From Nemopilema nomurai (Eukaryota > Cnidaria > Scyphozoa > Rhizostomeae > Rhizostomatidae): a stretch of DNA of 64,000 nt. The notes beneath the pieces are model-generated. The model made no database searches, was not told the DNA's origin, and saw nothing but the letters and a program-made list of their open reading frames with translations. The DNA lies in NCBI GenBank assembly GCA_003864495.1, contig PEDN01001362.1, forward strand, positions 62,001 through 126,000. Reading direction: 5' to 3'. The translations under genes were made by a program, and so were the position numbers. Position 1 is the stretch's first letter. Each line of letters begins with the position of its first letter. This document shows, in pieces, positions 37,701-49,900 of this stretch.

Positions 37701-40700
37701 ACTTGAATGCAAATAATATGCTGCAAATGGTCTGTTTAGATGCTTCAGTCTCCTTGAGTTCCCTTAATTATTTGTTTAATAGATACCTTCTTGTTAACTC
37801 ATATGTAGTATATGCTATTTTGAGTGGTATACACAACTTTTTACATATATAATTTTCCAAACAATTTTTACATAATTTTCCAAACAATTTTTACATAATT
37901 TTCCAAATTTTTACTAAAAAGCATAATTTTCCAGTTCAATTTAGAAATTTACTGATTGTTTTGTGATTTCTTTGCATGCAATTATTTAAGCTAAATGTCT
38001 TGCCTTTTTCAGGAATATGCAATGCTGCTACAACAGAGAGAAAAGGAGAAGATGAAACGTGAACGGCAAAGAAGATTGAGAAATAGGATTGAGCGGGAAA
38101 GGAAGGAACTTGAGCGAATCGAAAGGGAAAAGGAAATGGCACCAGAAGAAACACCAGGCAACAAGGAATATGGTTTGTCTGTGTTTTTCTTTTCAAGTCC
38201 CTGGACCTCAATTTTGTTGAACCTTTATGAAAACAGAATAACCAACTCTCTCCATGCTATTCAACCCCTTTCAATTTTTCTGAAAATCACAGCGACCAGT
38301 GTGGTTTCTGCTTGCTATTTAGTTAATCATCTAAATGAGATGTTTTAAATGAATTAAATTTTTTTACACTGTAGTCTATTGATAAAATTGACGTGGCTAA
38401 TCTTTTTCTGCAGTTATAGCTTTGGAGGCCTCTCATTGAGTGGAAACGAGAGGCCAACAATAGTTATAAATTGAAGATCACTTGGATATCCAAAACAGAA
38501 AGGACTAGTTTTCCTATTTCGAGCTCTTGACTCTAAGCGTCCTTCTATTTTCGATCCGAGCGGAGTTGGCCCACCTCCATCGTGTTTGTCTGACTAATAT
38601 TATTTATTTTTATTTCTGGCATCCATTTAGAAAGATCCTCTTAACGAAATTCTATTTGTCCCAAATATCCCTAGTTGCCCCCCAGCGCTGCACCAAACAA
38701 CATCGAACAAATGTTATTATATCTAGTTATGTGGCCAGAAGCGTTTTCACCGGCTGTCACCCGCTATAATTTCACGCTAATTAGAATTCAGAAGCTTTGA
38801 GTGTTACCGCATTATAACATTGTAGAGGGTTGCATTTTGTATAGGGGGTAATTGGGATTTTAAACCAATCAATCGTAATCGGTCGGCTCCAATCAACCAA
38901 TCAATCGTAATCGGTCGGCTAATCATGATCAGCTCTATCTCAATTATGTGGCGTACACAAAATTGTTGAATGATTTTTTGTTAATTGTTCAATCGCCAGT
39001 GGCCAATCCCCATTGTTTAATGAACACATTGCTAAAAATAAATCCCTGTAGCCTAGAGGTGGAAAATTTTCTCCTTAAAGGGGTGACAAATATTGGCTCT
39101 GAGTGCGTTTAGGGTGGTCAACATCCTGAAATTTAAGATAAAGGCTCTACTAGCCAAATTATTGAAACAAGTTTCAAACTGGAATGTCAAGGTTTTAGAC
39201 GACGAAGTTTCTTTGAATGTAGCTGTTGTTTGGGTGGTTTTTTTGTTTGATGCGGCGAGGAGCCGATTTAAACAAGCAATCTTTTCTGTTGCCCCTAATT
39301 TCTCTTATTATTTCCCCCGTATTCCACGTCATGAACCTGTATACAAATAAAGAAGCTTACGCAGGTAACGTTTTCAGCGTTTTTTGATGCCAGACCTCTT
39401 CAATTTAGGCTTCCCGCATTCTGTCCCGCGTAGAGAGCAGCCCGCGGCAGCTGCAGAAGGAGACGCGGGTAGTTCGCGTGTAGCCCCCAGAAAGGATCAC
39501 GAAAAATGGGATGATCTGCGCAGCTACGAAGTTGAGGATGACGCTGAAAAGAGGCACAGACAGCAGGAACTTGAAGATGAGGTATCTTCAGACCTTCTAG
39601 GATCTTGGGCCTTTTAGCGACAAAAGGCATTTCCAATAGCTTGTTGAAGATTAAGCAGAATTATGCACTAGCTATTTCTATTTCAGGTATCATCTATCAC
39701 TGGTACCCTAGAGTACATCGCTATGCTAGTTCAGTTAACTAAGTCAAGCGTTTGATTCTCCTTCTGTGAAGATTGACTGCGAAGGCCTAATTTATATTTT
39801 TTGTGACTATTGTGACCAGCCCACTGCAACAGGCATTAACATCAAGAAGCGAGAGGGTTAGAAATACGCCCACGTAAAATCTATTTTCATAAGCAGAACA
39901 TTACATAAATTTAGTTTGGATTATAAGTTGAATTAATCTGGGTCATGCGCTAAGATACAATAAATATGGTTATGCAATATTTGCCTCGATTGCATTTATA
40001 CCAATAATAATGTGTTAGAGAAATATCTCCACTGACTGATTTCAACTTGGCGTTCACTGTTTGTTCAGTTCTGAATCACCCATAGCCGTGAAAGGTCTTG
40101 TGGAAAGGGCCTGACTATATTGTTGACGTCATCATTCCAACATCGATTGTTTAACATCTGTGGAAGGAAATCCGCGACTGATAATGAATATTTCGCTTAT
40201 TCCAACTATTTTTCACTTATTGTTGCGCACCAGAGTATTTCTTGAGACGCAATCACGCTGTTTCTTTTCGTTCCATTGGCCAGATTATACGGTCTGGATC
40301 TCTGTGGCAAAATCTATTGAATGTCACTTAGCTAAACCCAATATTTGTAATGTGATAACGAGCGGACCCTAAACCCACGGTCGTGTTTGTTTTCAGGAGC
40401 TCGCAAGGCGGCTGCAACAGCGAGAACAAGAAAAGGTGAGTCAAGCTTATTTATTCATTCGCTCAAGATCAATTATTAATCTAAATGTTCACAAACTGAA
40501 ATGCTTATGCATACAGGCCCATTTCTTCGATTTTTAGAATGACTTGGCATTCTAAATGAATATTTTTACGTAGCTAACTGTTATAAGATTCTGGGCAGTC
40601 GTAATAGAGACTCGTAACTGGAAGTCCTAATAGGTAATCGTAATAGGCAGTCGTAACTGGCAGTCATAAGAGGCAGTCGTAACTGGTAGTCGTGAGAAGC

Positions 40701-43700
40701 AGTTCTTTTTGGCAGTTGTAATTGGCAGTCGTAACTGGCAGTCATAAGAGGCAGTCGTAACTGGTAGTCGTGAGAAGCAGTTCTTTTTGGCAGTTGTAAT
40801 TGGCAGTCGTAACTGGCAGTCGTAACTGGCAATCGTAAAAGTTGTGACATTATAGCTATAGTTTTTAGTGATAGGATGCAGATAGGTTCTTTGTATGTAA
40901 ACATCGAAACAAATTGGACACAAATTAATAAAAGAAAACACGACAAAGCGTTATACAGAAAGGCTGCGTGTTTCCTGCCGTAAACAGACAATGGATATAG
41001 TGTTAGAGCATTTCTGTCTTTGGCTGCTACATCAAGATAATACAATGATCGAGCAATTGTCGCATTGGTGCCATATGCAGCTCTAGTATTTTCTGCTCTT
41101 GGCTACGTGTATTCGATATTGAATAAAGCACCCAAGGAGAGCAATGGAACTCAAGGAAGCATGCCAGACAAGATAGCTGTGCGGTATTTTGTGGTGCAGT
41201 GTGTGAATTTAGCTGTGATGCAGGTACCTACAACCCCTAATTAAGAATCTTTAGACATTGTGAGGCTGAAATTTCTTTTTAGAAATTAAGACAGTCCCGG
41301 GGGGAAGTAACACAATCATTCCACTCCTATTTCAAACTATGTGAAGAAATTTTTCTTGGTACAAAACCTCAGAATTGCTAGAAACAGCGGATAAATAATA
41401 ACAGCATACTAACAAAATTTTCGACCGAAACTCCTCAGAGTATGCAACCGTATGAAAATGACCGGACTGAATATCGGACAGAAAAAAACTTAAGAAAGTA
41501 CACTAGAAATCCATTGCTGTTGCATGCTCAAATAATCCGAAATATCGCTACGCAGTGGCACTCCAGCGATAGTGTAATGCGAAGGAGTAATTATTTCTAT
41601 TGGTTTTTGCTAAGAACTTGGACATCCTTCCACATGTTTTGGAGGGGTCATTCTCAGGCCATTCTCCGTTCCGGTTGCGGCCACTGCTTGGAAGTATTAT
41701 GTCCCTGATTTATAACCGGTTTAGCTGTCTTCAATCCATATTGAATATCTTAGTATTGTCTGATTCATGAAAGAATGCCTGCCAAAATTGTTGGCACACT
41801 TGCGACAACTCTTTGACTCGCGTTCACTCATCCCCCTCAACAACAACAATTTTACACCAAACTTTTTCCCCAGATTGACTAGATGCATTACTTTGTTACC
41901 AACATTGTTTTAGGGGGGAGAAGGGGGATTAACAACTAGTTGCGTGTCAAAGAAATGAAAAATGCAAAAACCAGAGAAAATACCGAGGTGTTCCAAGGAC
42001 TTTTGGCAGACATTGTAGATGACGTCATGCTCTAGACATCAACACAGTCAGAGGTCCAGAGCTCCACCATATGCAATTATGTATTTACGCCATATGATGG
42101 GCCCAGCTCTATCGCTCCCTTGTAGATAATAAACTAGTGTGGCTTTGGGTTTCCAGGACTCTATCTACATGGCATCTAGCACTTAATAACAAACGACAAT
42201 TATCTTCGTTTTCCTGTTATTCGAGAGCTTCGGACATCACTAGAACTCTTATCTTCCAATTCACGCTAGATTGCCCTCTGTATTGGAATTTCTGATATTG
42301 TGGACAATCGCTAGTATTGTGTGGTTCCTTGAAGAATCTAAAAGAAAAATCCACAGTTGAAGGCTGAAATTGAGAACTGGATTGAGGATCAGCTTTCTTT
42401 CAAGTCATGTCACGTGAATATTATCCAGATTTCTTGAAGATAACACTCCCAGGGGCTATTAGCTGCACTAAATAGAAATAGGCTATTCATTAATTTGTAT
42501 CGTGTCTCGTGTTGAATTATCTCGTGCAATTATTTTTGGGTTTTACTTTCTTAACATGAAGCGTCATTTTGGACCGAGAAAGCTAACGGGTGTCCAAACA
42601 ATTATTAAACCACGTGACTAAACACTAAAAAGTCGCACGTTTTTTATCTGAAGAAAATGCTACAGCAAGATATGCTATTTATCTATTTTTCATTGACTAT
42701 CATCTTTTTTTAGCTGCGAAAATTAATGGAGGAACGGGACCGGGTAATTATGACATTAAAGTTGTCAATATTGTTTTAACTATGCATAAATTGATTAATA
42801 TCATTGCATATCCACTGTCACTGTGTTATGTCACTCTTTATGATATATATATTATAATATATTATAATATTTCTATTAATATCGATGAAGACTCAATTTA
42901 TACAGAGAAAGAGGAAGAAAATAATTTTTTCTCAGTTTATATATTTGCTCCGAATAGGCCTGGTTTAACTGGGTTGCAAAATAGATTCAACTATGTGAAT
43001 TTCATAAGATGACAAATTAATTAGATGTGATTGACGATGAAGTAATTCACAATTTAAATGGATGCTTTGTAGCTCCATGAATTGCTGTTGAATTACACGT
43101 TTGAGCCGAAGCAGAGAAAGGAAATTTAATACGTAGATGTAAAGAAAACTGATATTTTACAGAACAAATGATTAGCAATCGATCTCTTGTTAGTATTTGA
43201 CTCTATTAAAATACAATTATAAATAGCATCTGCTGCAAGAAGAGTAATATGTAAGACTGCAAAAAACGATTGCTAGGAGTTACCTACTGCTGACTTAACT
43301 TATTTTTCAATTATGTAGTTCTGATATTAAGGGAGGGGCCTAGTTTTCTAATAGCAAGCTAGCGTAAATATTGTCGTCTGGAATCAATTGGTAAGCACCG
43401 GCAAGATGTGTTTGTTTTGTCGAATCTGCATCAGACTTCGTGTGCCTGAACCTGCAGACTAGCCGTTCGATTTAATTTGTAGCGGCACAAAGTCATTAAA
43501 CAATCCCCCAAGTTGTGTGCGAGACAATGGAAATGTAATCTCCGTTTAATATTTAATGCAGATGTAATTTCATAGACTATTAATGTTAACAATACCTTGA
43601 GCGTAAAGGTGTTTTAGTGCACGATCTTCTGTCTGCAGCGACTTGCTCTGAAGATGCAGAAGCAAGAAACACAGGAATACCGGAGAGAGCGGGCAGAACG

Positions 43701-44886
43701 GCAAGCGAGAAAGACATCATCGCTCAAGGAGCATGCAGCAGAGGTATGTTCATCGATGCAGATTCGTCTGACTAATGATCATATTGATAAATGCGCAATC
43801 GTAGTGGTGTAAAATGTTTTTAGCGAGGTAAATATATCGCTTTCAATTGTGTTTTTCTATACCTTGGCGAATCTGGAAATCTTTGTTTCATGTAAGTATT
43901 TCCTTATGAAAAATAAGCACACGTACCTTTTGAACGAAATTTCTACTTTTCCGTAAGAGCTCTATGCAAGGGCTATGCATATTAGATTTATTGGCATCAC
44001 CTCAAAAGCTTATGATTTTTGAGCTGTAGTTAGTGCGACATTAAAATCTCTTCATATAACTTCTTTCAAAAATATAAACGTTCCTTCCTCCAATTTTCCC
44101 CCGAAGAGAGTGGATATGATGATTACTCGTGAAAGAAATTCATTGCCTTTTTATCTTTGTTTATAAACTGTTATATGAATATAGAAAAGGCCTTTGTTTC
44201 ATTTTAAGGCTATTTTGTCTGTTTAGGCCGGTTTGGCTAACGATCAAGAAGTACAGCGGGGAAGAAAGGAGGCCAATCCAAAAGATGATCCAGATCAGAA
44301 TTATTACGAAAAACCGGTTTATAATGTGGATGTTATCCGTCCAGAAAGTGACAGAGACAGACAAGATCCTGTTCATAGAGGGGACAACGGTTCGGATGCT
44401 AGGGGAGAACCCGAACGTGCTGCACCCAAATCAAGGAATGACCCGATTTATGAATCTATCGAGCCGGAGATTCCCTCGTATGAGGAACCGCCTAAATCAC
44501 AGAAGATCAGTCAGGGTAACTATAGCGAAAATAGAAAATTACCGGAAAAGTTGGAAAGCGAAAGAACACAAGGCACACCCTCGCAGAATAGATCTTTCAG
44601 GTCAAAAGAAGGTGCATCGCAAGGGGCAAGACCGACTCGAGACGAAAAAATGAATGATGAAGCCGGGCGTCAGCATTTTGCAAATGTCGCTGCTTGTATC
44701 GATCCGACCTTTGATGGTGCCGTAAAAGAAGAAGCGTCCGAACCGGATGACCGAGTTTGGGCAATTGGCAATAGTGGAATCCGAGTATCATCGTCTTCCA
44801 GACCGGCTCCACTTATTCAGAATACAAGAAGAAAACAATCAAAAGATAAGTCGGCGAAGGACAAGGAGAAATGTAAACAGCAATGA
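34755..44886 (+). CDS. CCDC50: CCDC50 (Ymer-like coiled-coil protein)
   Basis: Cytoplasmic coiled-coil protein; the human homologue binds ubiquitin and modulates EGFR and NF-kB signalling. Exons: 34755-34803, 35545-35607, 36283-36412, 37130-37184, 37541-37588, 38013-38172, 39409-39581, 40397-40435, 42714-42743, 43639-43743, 44227-44886 (TGA). All phases join, giving 503 residues. The N-terminus carries the family core VCQDFMTREDEALAQRLQDEE, followed by HYIRNRQERG. Highly charged helices continue through exon 6 (RERQRRLRNRIERERKELER). MIU-like modules of the form (D/E)-x-x-L-A-x-x-L-Q-x-x-E appear in exon 2 (ALAQRLQDEE) and exon 8 (ELARRLQQREQEK). Micro-exons of 39 and 30 nt encode in-frame helix pieces. 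The long last exon is low-complexity and charged with tyrosine sites (YYEKPVYNVDV, DPIYESIEPE), unlike anything I recognise. The start is the first ATG and gives MATTELSREGSKKVKQ. Upstream neighbour CSTF1 is divergent. Confidence 0.9.
35940..36140. repeat. degenerate AATGACCTTTAGACT repeats in CCDC50 intron 2
   Basis: Words such as GAATGACCTTTAGACT and AAATGACCTTCATCAT recur with drifting spacing over about 200 bases (an earlier relic is near 35885). It is an old minisatellite with no sharp unit. Confidence 0.45.
36440..36712. mobile_element. mariner-like MITE, 273 bp, TA target
   Basis: The left end CAATCTCTGCCAAAAGTCTT and right end (reverse complement) CAATCTCTGCCAAAAGTAGT form inverted termini extending to GGAACAC. 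TA flanks both sides (36438-36439 and 36713-36714), as expected for Tc1/mariner insertion. There is no transposase. It lies in CCDC50 intron 3, starting 27 bases after exon 3. Confidence 0.75.
37848..37932. repeat. 24-bp tandem repeat with acceptor-like TTTTCCA units
   Basis: About three and a half copies of CATAATTTTCCAAACAATTT. The last, degenerate copy reads TAATTTTCCAGTTCAA, creating a CAG about 80 bases upstream of the true acceptor of CCDC50 exon 6 (AG at 38011-38012). Confidence 0.8.
38863..38920. repeat. 26-bp direct repeat, two copies, 32-bp period
   Basis: AACCAATCAATCGTAATCGG followed by TCGGCT occurs at 38863-38888 and 38895-38920. It is in CCDC50 intron 6. Confidence 0.85.
40600..40850. 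repeat. 13-bp minisatellite with a 78-bp higher-order unit
   Basis: The basic unit is GGCAGTCGTAACT with variants. A block of six units (78 bp, including the odd variant AGAAGCAGTTCTTTTT) is repeated once almost perfectly, with CAGTCATAAG starting at 40661 and 40739. It is in CCDC50 intron 8. The minus-strand open frames with repeated YDCQL words are repeat translation, not genes. Confidence 0.85.
41773..42015. mobile_element. second, older mariner-like MITE
   Basis: The right end, reverse-complemented, reads CAATGTCTGCCAAAAGTCCT and continues to GGAACAC, matching the element at 36440-36712. The left end is more decayed (GAATGCCTGCCAAAATTG). TA follows the right end; the left TA is lost. It is in CCDC50 intron 8. 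Confidence 0.6.
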
Positions 44887-46966
44887 TGAAGCGATGATTA
44901 GTAATTTCATACTTATTCTTGTAGAAAAATCTTAATGGTTAGAGAAAATACTAAACACTCTTAGAAAACTGGTCAGTAATCTGTCCGTCTTTGAGAACAG
45001 CAGTTTCTGATCACTATTAATAATCTTACATGCATAATTAGCTTGCATATTACCGAACCTGTTTACTGATAAAGTGGTATTGGGTCTTAAATCCAATATT
45101 CAAATGGAAAAGCAAGAAAGTACTAGATCAACGGCTTATCAGGAAAATAATTTGTGCGCCTAGTCATAGCAATTAGGATTAGTGGAATATGAAGGGAGAT
45201 ATTGTTGCTCGAATAATTGCGTACCTGCCTGATTCCACCATAAGCTTGGGAGAATAACAAATAATTTGAGCCACTTAGACTTAGATGGTAATGTCAATGA
45301 TTGCATTGTCCAGGCATCCGTCGATTCCTCAATTTGTTTCTGGAAACATTTAGATAAACATCATAAATCGTGGTTACAGGAATCAACTTTTATTTGTCTG
45401 CTGAACGCCTATATTTGCATATGCTGGTTATATTATTCTGCATGTGCCTTGCTGTATCGACTCATCATATGTTCTTATTTATCACCATGCTAAACCGATT
45501 TTCTCGGCAATAGAACTTGCCTTTAGAATTGGACATAGTAGCAGTGCGTAATTTAGAACTCTTCAATAACAGATCGCCAAGGTTGAGGGTAAGGGAAGAT
45601 AAAGAATCTTTTGAAAGTGTCAGTTCGAAGCAGAATACACCTGAACGTATTGATGCAGAATGATTTCATTCGTTCGTTATGCATATGCGAAGCAGATGTT
45701 TTTGATCTACGTTCAAGGTTTAATTTCCCACGGTTATGTCCATGTTGCTTGCGTTCCATGAAAAGCAATTCTTGTTTTTATTCGCTTCTATAAAACTCTG
45801 AAATATCTCAATGAAAGACCGTCCTTTACATTTATCGTTAGTTTAAATGGTGTATAATTATGTAGTCATCCTTTCTCATAGATGTATAATGCATCTGAAA
45901 CCAAGTGATAATAGTTATGTAGAACGTTTTTTTAATTTTTATGTATGCGAAACAAAATAGGGCTCATTGATAATTACCTTACTATGCACCATAACATAGG
46001 CAGTTTCGTCTACGATAAGGAAAACTTGTAAACACTTTTGATTTGGTTCTGCACTATTGTAAAAAGTCGAGCAACGTAGCCCAACTTGCTTCAACTATAA
46101 CTTAAGCTTAGAAAACACGGTAAAAAACTGAGATGTAAAAGATTATTAACAGTTTGATACTATTGTTAGTTTTGCGAGCTCCTAAAAGTGAATATTTATG
46201 GTTTACAAAGATAAATTTGCCTTAATGCAATTTTTTGTAAATATGGTATTTTTGTGTTTACTTCTTTGTTACAGAATGCAATGCAAGATGTTTCATGTTT
46301 TAATCGCGCTGTCAGTAGAGAAAGTGGCAGGAAACCAAATGTATTTCTCGAAATTATTGTAAGTAACACATACCGGAGGGAAACAAAAATCAACTAACGC
46401 GATGATAAAAGAAGATAGCTAGTAGTACACCTCGTGCACAAGTGAAGAAGATTGTTGGCTAAGAAATTACTTGAAAACTTTGGTGAACAATCTTCGAAAC
46501 GAAGAAGGCACATAACGATAATGGAATAGTATATTGAACAATAAAAAGAAGGTTCTGAGAAGTTAAAGTCGACATATTCACCCAAAGTTTAACTTTATAA
46601 ATGGTTTAATGTCAAATTCTAAATTTTCGTGGTTGTCATCAAATCAAAAGCAAGGAAGCCATTATGAGTCATTGAGAGACAACCTCGCCTCGTTTTGATG
46701 GGCGTATTGAGGGAGGCAACAATACTCCTATAATGGCGACCACTTTTGATTCTTTGTTTTTAAAGTGATTATTGCAAAGTTTTGACTAAGCAAGACAGAT
46801 TTGAGGTTTGAATGTCAATGTTTTGAATATTTTAGACTAGTCCTTCGTATGTTTGTATGGGACTTCATTTCAACAAATTATTGTGTTTATAATTAAAACG
46901 AATACACTGCCCAATTTGGTACACGTGATTCATGATTGCCTGAAGGTTTAGAAGTAGTCGATAAAG
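44887..46966. other. intergenic region between CCDC50 and CDKAL1
   Basis: It should hold the CCDC50 3' UTR and the CDKAL1 promoter, both genes pointing right. AATAAA occurs at about 46541 but is far from the CCDC50 stop. No other gene, RNA or repeat was recognised. Confidence 0.6.
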
Positions 46967-49900
46967 ATGGTGGTTTCTTGTGAGAACCACGTTATCGATG
47001 ACATAGAAGACATAACAAAGAATTTGAACATAGATGGGCCTGTAAGAGAAAATGGCCGGAAAGATGTGCCTCCAAAGGCGAAGAGGCTTAAGAAGGCTGT
47101 AAAGTCTAAACAGACAGATGAACGACCAGTTGCTGATAGTATTATTCCAGGGACGCAGAAGATATACGTGAAAACATGGGGCTGCTCACACAATAATAGT
47201 GACAGTGAATATATGGCTGGGCAATTGGCGAGCTTCGGGTACAAAATTACCGGTATGTGTTCTTACTATCAAGGAAAAATAGGTCATGTTTGATGACTTT
47301 TTGTACTGTTTGTATCCTTGCAGCATTTAGCTAACGTGAATGCTTTGAAAATCATTTGAAAAAGTTGGAAGCTTTCCTCTACAAGAGTAATGCTGGTAGC
47401 ATGGGCACTTTTACAATTTTGAAAAAGATGGGTATTTTTCCTGTTTAAGATCTATGCATTCAGGCAATTATTGCTAATTTTCATTTATGGGTCATTCCAT
47501 GCCAAGTGGACTAGGGGTCCCACATGCACAACCTCAGATTTGCATGCAAATTTGTGTCAATGTTCATATATGTAAGATAGAAGCATCCTGAAAATTTCAG
47601 CTTGATATCTTATACCATCCCAAAGATGTGCTTCTTCAAAGTCTCCAGCTTTGGCCCTGATGCGGAATTCTGGGAGATGGAAAAATTTATTTTGCAAACT
47701 TTGAGGTCCTATATTTCCTGATCCAATTTTGATAGCCTCTTCACAATTGATACTCTGGAGCATATTTTGGAGCAGTGTCAGAAAAAAATTATTAAAAAAG
47801 TCATTCTTCAATAGTTGGCCCATAATGGCAGCCTAAAATTGCCAAAAATTTTCTTCTGGAAGTGAAAAATTCAAATTTTGAAGGGCCAGGGCTTAAATTC
47901 AGACTATCTAGATATAACAAAGCTTATTTTATGTACATCTTTGTAAAGTAAACTACAATTTTTGAGGAAATCAGAAGGTAGAAAGTATTATTTGAGAAAT
48001 TATGTGGCTTTTAAATTGGTTCTGGACCAAAATTTGAAAAAATTTGGTCCTGTTTGAGCCCCCAGAAAACTATGATGGAATTTGCCGTGATGGTTGAAAT
48101 TCTTTCCACACATGATGATAACTATGATTCAATGGAATCAGCAATAAAAAAAATGGGGACTTGTTGGGAAGTTGGAATTTTAGGTAATTGAAAAAGTGCT
48201 GAAATCAGCAAAAATTTGCAATTGAAAAAATACCATTAGTTCTTATCATTGGTGCAGAACAATATCAAAATCCAAATATGTCAGTGTTGAGAGACTAATG
48301 TATAGTAAGGATGTCAATTTGAGAGATAAACCTCCCAAAAATTGATCATTTGTCCTGTACAAGGATGGCAAAATTCACAGACTTTGTAACAGATTGACAC
48401 AACCTTGTTTTTGGCAAAGGTTTCTAGTCATTCTTTTAAGCTAACTATTCAAAATGATACTAAAATATTTCAATCAATGTGAGACATGCAAAGACAGAGA
48501 AAATTGAACAACTTTAATAATTCAATAGGCTAAACAATAATTTCATTAAACAGCATGCCACTGCATCTCTCAGGTACTTACAAACTACTCATTTTCATAA
48601 AATTTTCAAACAGGTTCAAAATCTCTCTTTGCTCTGTGCTTGATATCTGGTAGCATCTACCTGCAGAAGTTTCACTTTCAGTGAAATTACTTTGCACAGA
48701 ATATGCGCTACTGGAACCCAGCAGATGTCCTTCTTCTGCGGCCAAGTGAAAGCTTCAGAGAGGACAGATCGTTTCATGAATTTGAAATCTGCTGGGTTCC
48801 AGTAGCGCATATTCTGTGCAAAGTAATTTCACTGAAAGTGAAACTTCTGCAGGTTGATGCTACCAGATATCAAGCACAGAGCAAAGAGAGATTTTGAACC
48901 TGTTTGAAAATTTTATGAAAATGAGTAGTTTGTAAGTACCTGAGAGATGCAGTGGCATGCTGTTTAATGAAATTATTGTTTAGCCTATTGAATTATTAAA
49001 GTTGTTCAATTTTCTCTGTCTTTGCATGTCTCACATTGATTGAAATATTTTAGTATCATTTTGAATAGCTAGCTTAAAAGAATGACTAGAAGCTTTGCCA
49101 GAAACAAGGTTGTGTCAATTTGTTACAAAGTCTGTGAATTTTGCCATCCTTGTACAGGACAAATGATCAAGTTTTGGGAGGTTTATCTTTCAAATTGACA
49201 TCCTTATTATACATTAGTCCCTCAACACTGACATATTTGGATTTTGATATTGTTCCACACCAATGATAACAACTAATGGTATTTTTTCAATTACAAATTT
49301 TTGCTGATTTCAGCACTTTTTCAATTACCTAAAATTCCAACTTCCCAATGAGTCCCCATTTTTTTTATTGCTGATTCCATTGAATCATAGTTATCATCAT
49401 GTGTGGAAAGAATTTCAACCATCACGGCAAATTCCATCATAGTTTTCTGGGGGCTCAAACAGGACCAAATTTTTTCAAATTTTGGTCCAGAACCAATTTA
49501 AAAGCCACATAATTTCTCAAATAATACTTTCTACCTTCTGATTTCCTCAAAAATTGTAGTTTACTTTACAAAGATGTACATAAAATAAGCTTTGTTATAT
49601 CTAGATAGTCTGAATTTAAGCCCTGGCCCTTCAAAATTTGAATTTTTCACTTCCAGAAGAAAATTTTTGGCAATTTTAGGCTGCCATTATGGGCCAACTA
49701 TTGAAGAATGATTTTTTTAATAATTTTTTTCTGACACTGCTCCAAAATATGCTCCAGAGTATCAATTTTGAAGAGGCTATCAAAATTGGATCAGGAAATA
49801 TAGGACCTCAAAGTTTGCAAAATAAATTTTTCCATCTCCCAGAATTCCGCATCAGGGCCAAAGCTGGAGACTTTGAAGAAGCACATCTTTGGGATGGTAT

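Noticed and set aside
38427..38455. Small GGCCTCTC/GAGAGGCC hairpin as a microRNA or regulatory stem
   Set aside because: Only eight perfect pairs with a 13-base loop; too short to separate from chance.
40581..41045. Minus-strand frames with repeated YDCQLQLP words
   Set aside because: Direct translation of the 13-bp minisatellite.
44129..44653. 174-codon frame overlapping the last CCDC50 exon
   Set aside because: It is a different frame of a long charged exon; the CCDC50 frame is fixed by splicing phase.
48616..48897. Opposed frames with the same C-terminal sequence at the palindrome centre
   Set aside because: Mirror images created by the inverted repeat.
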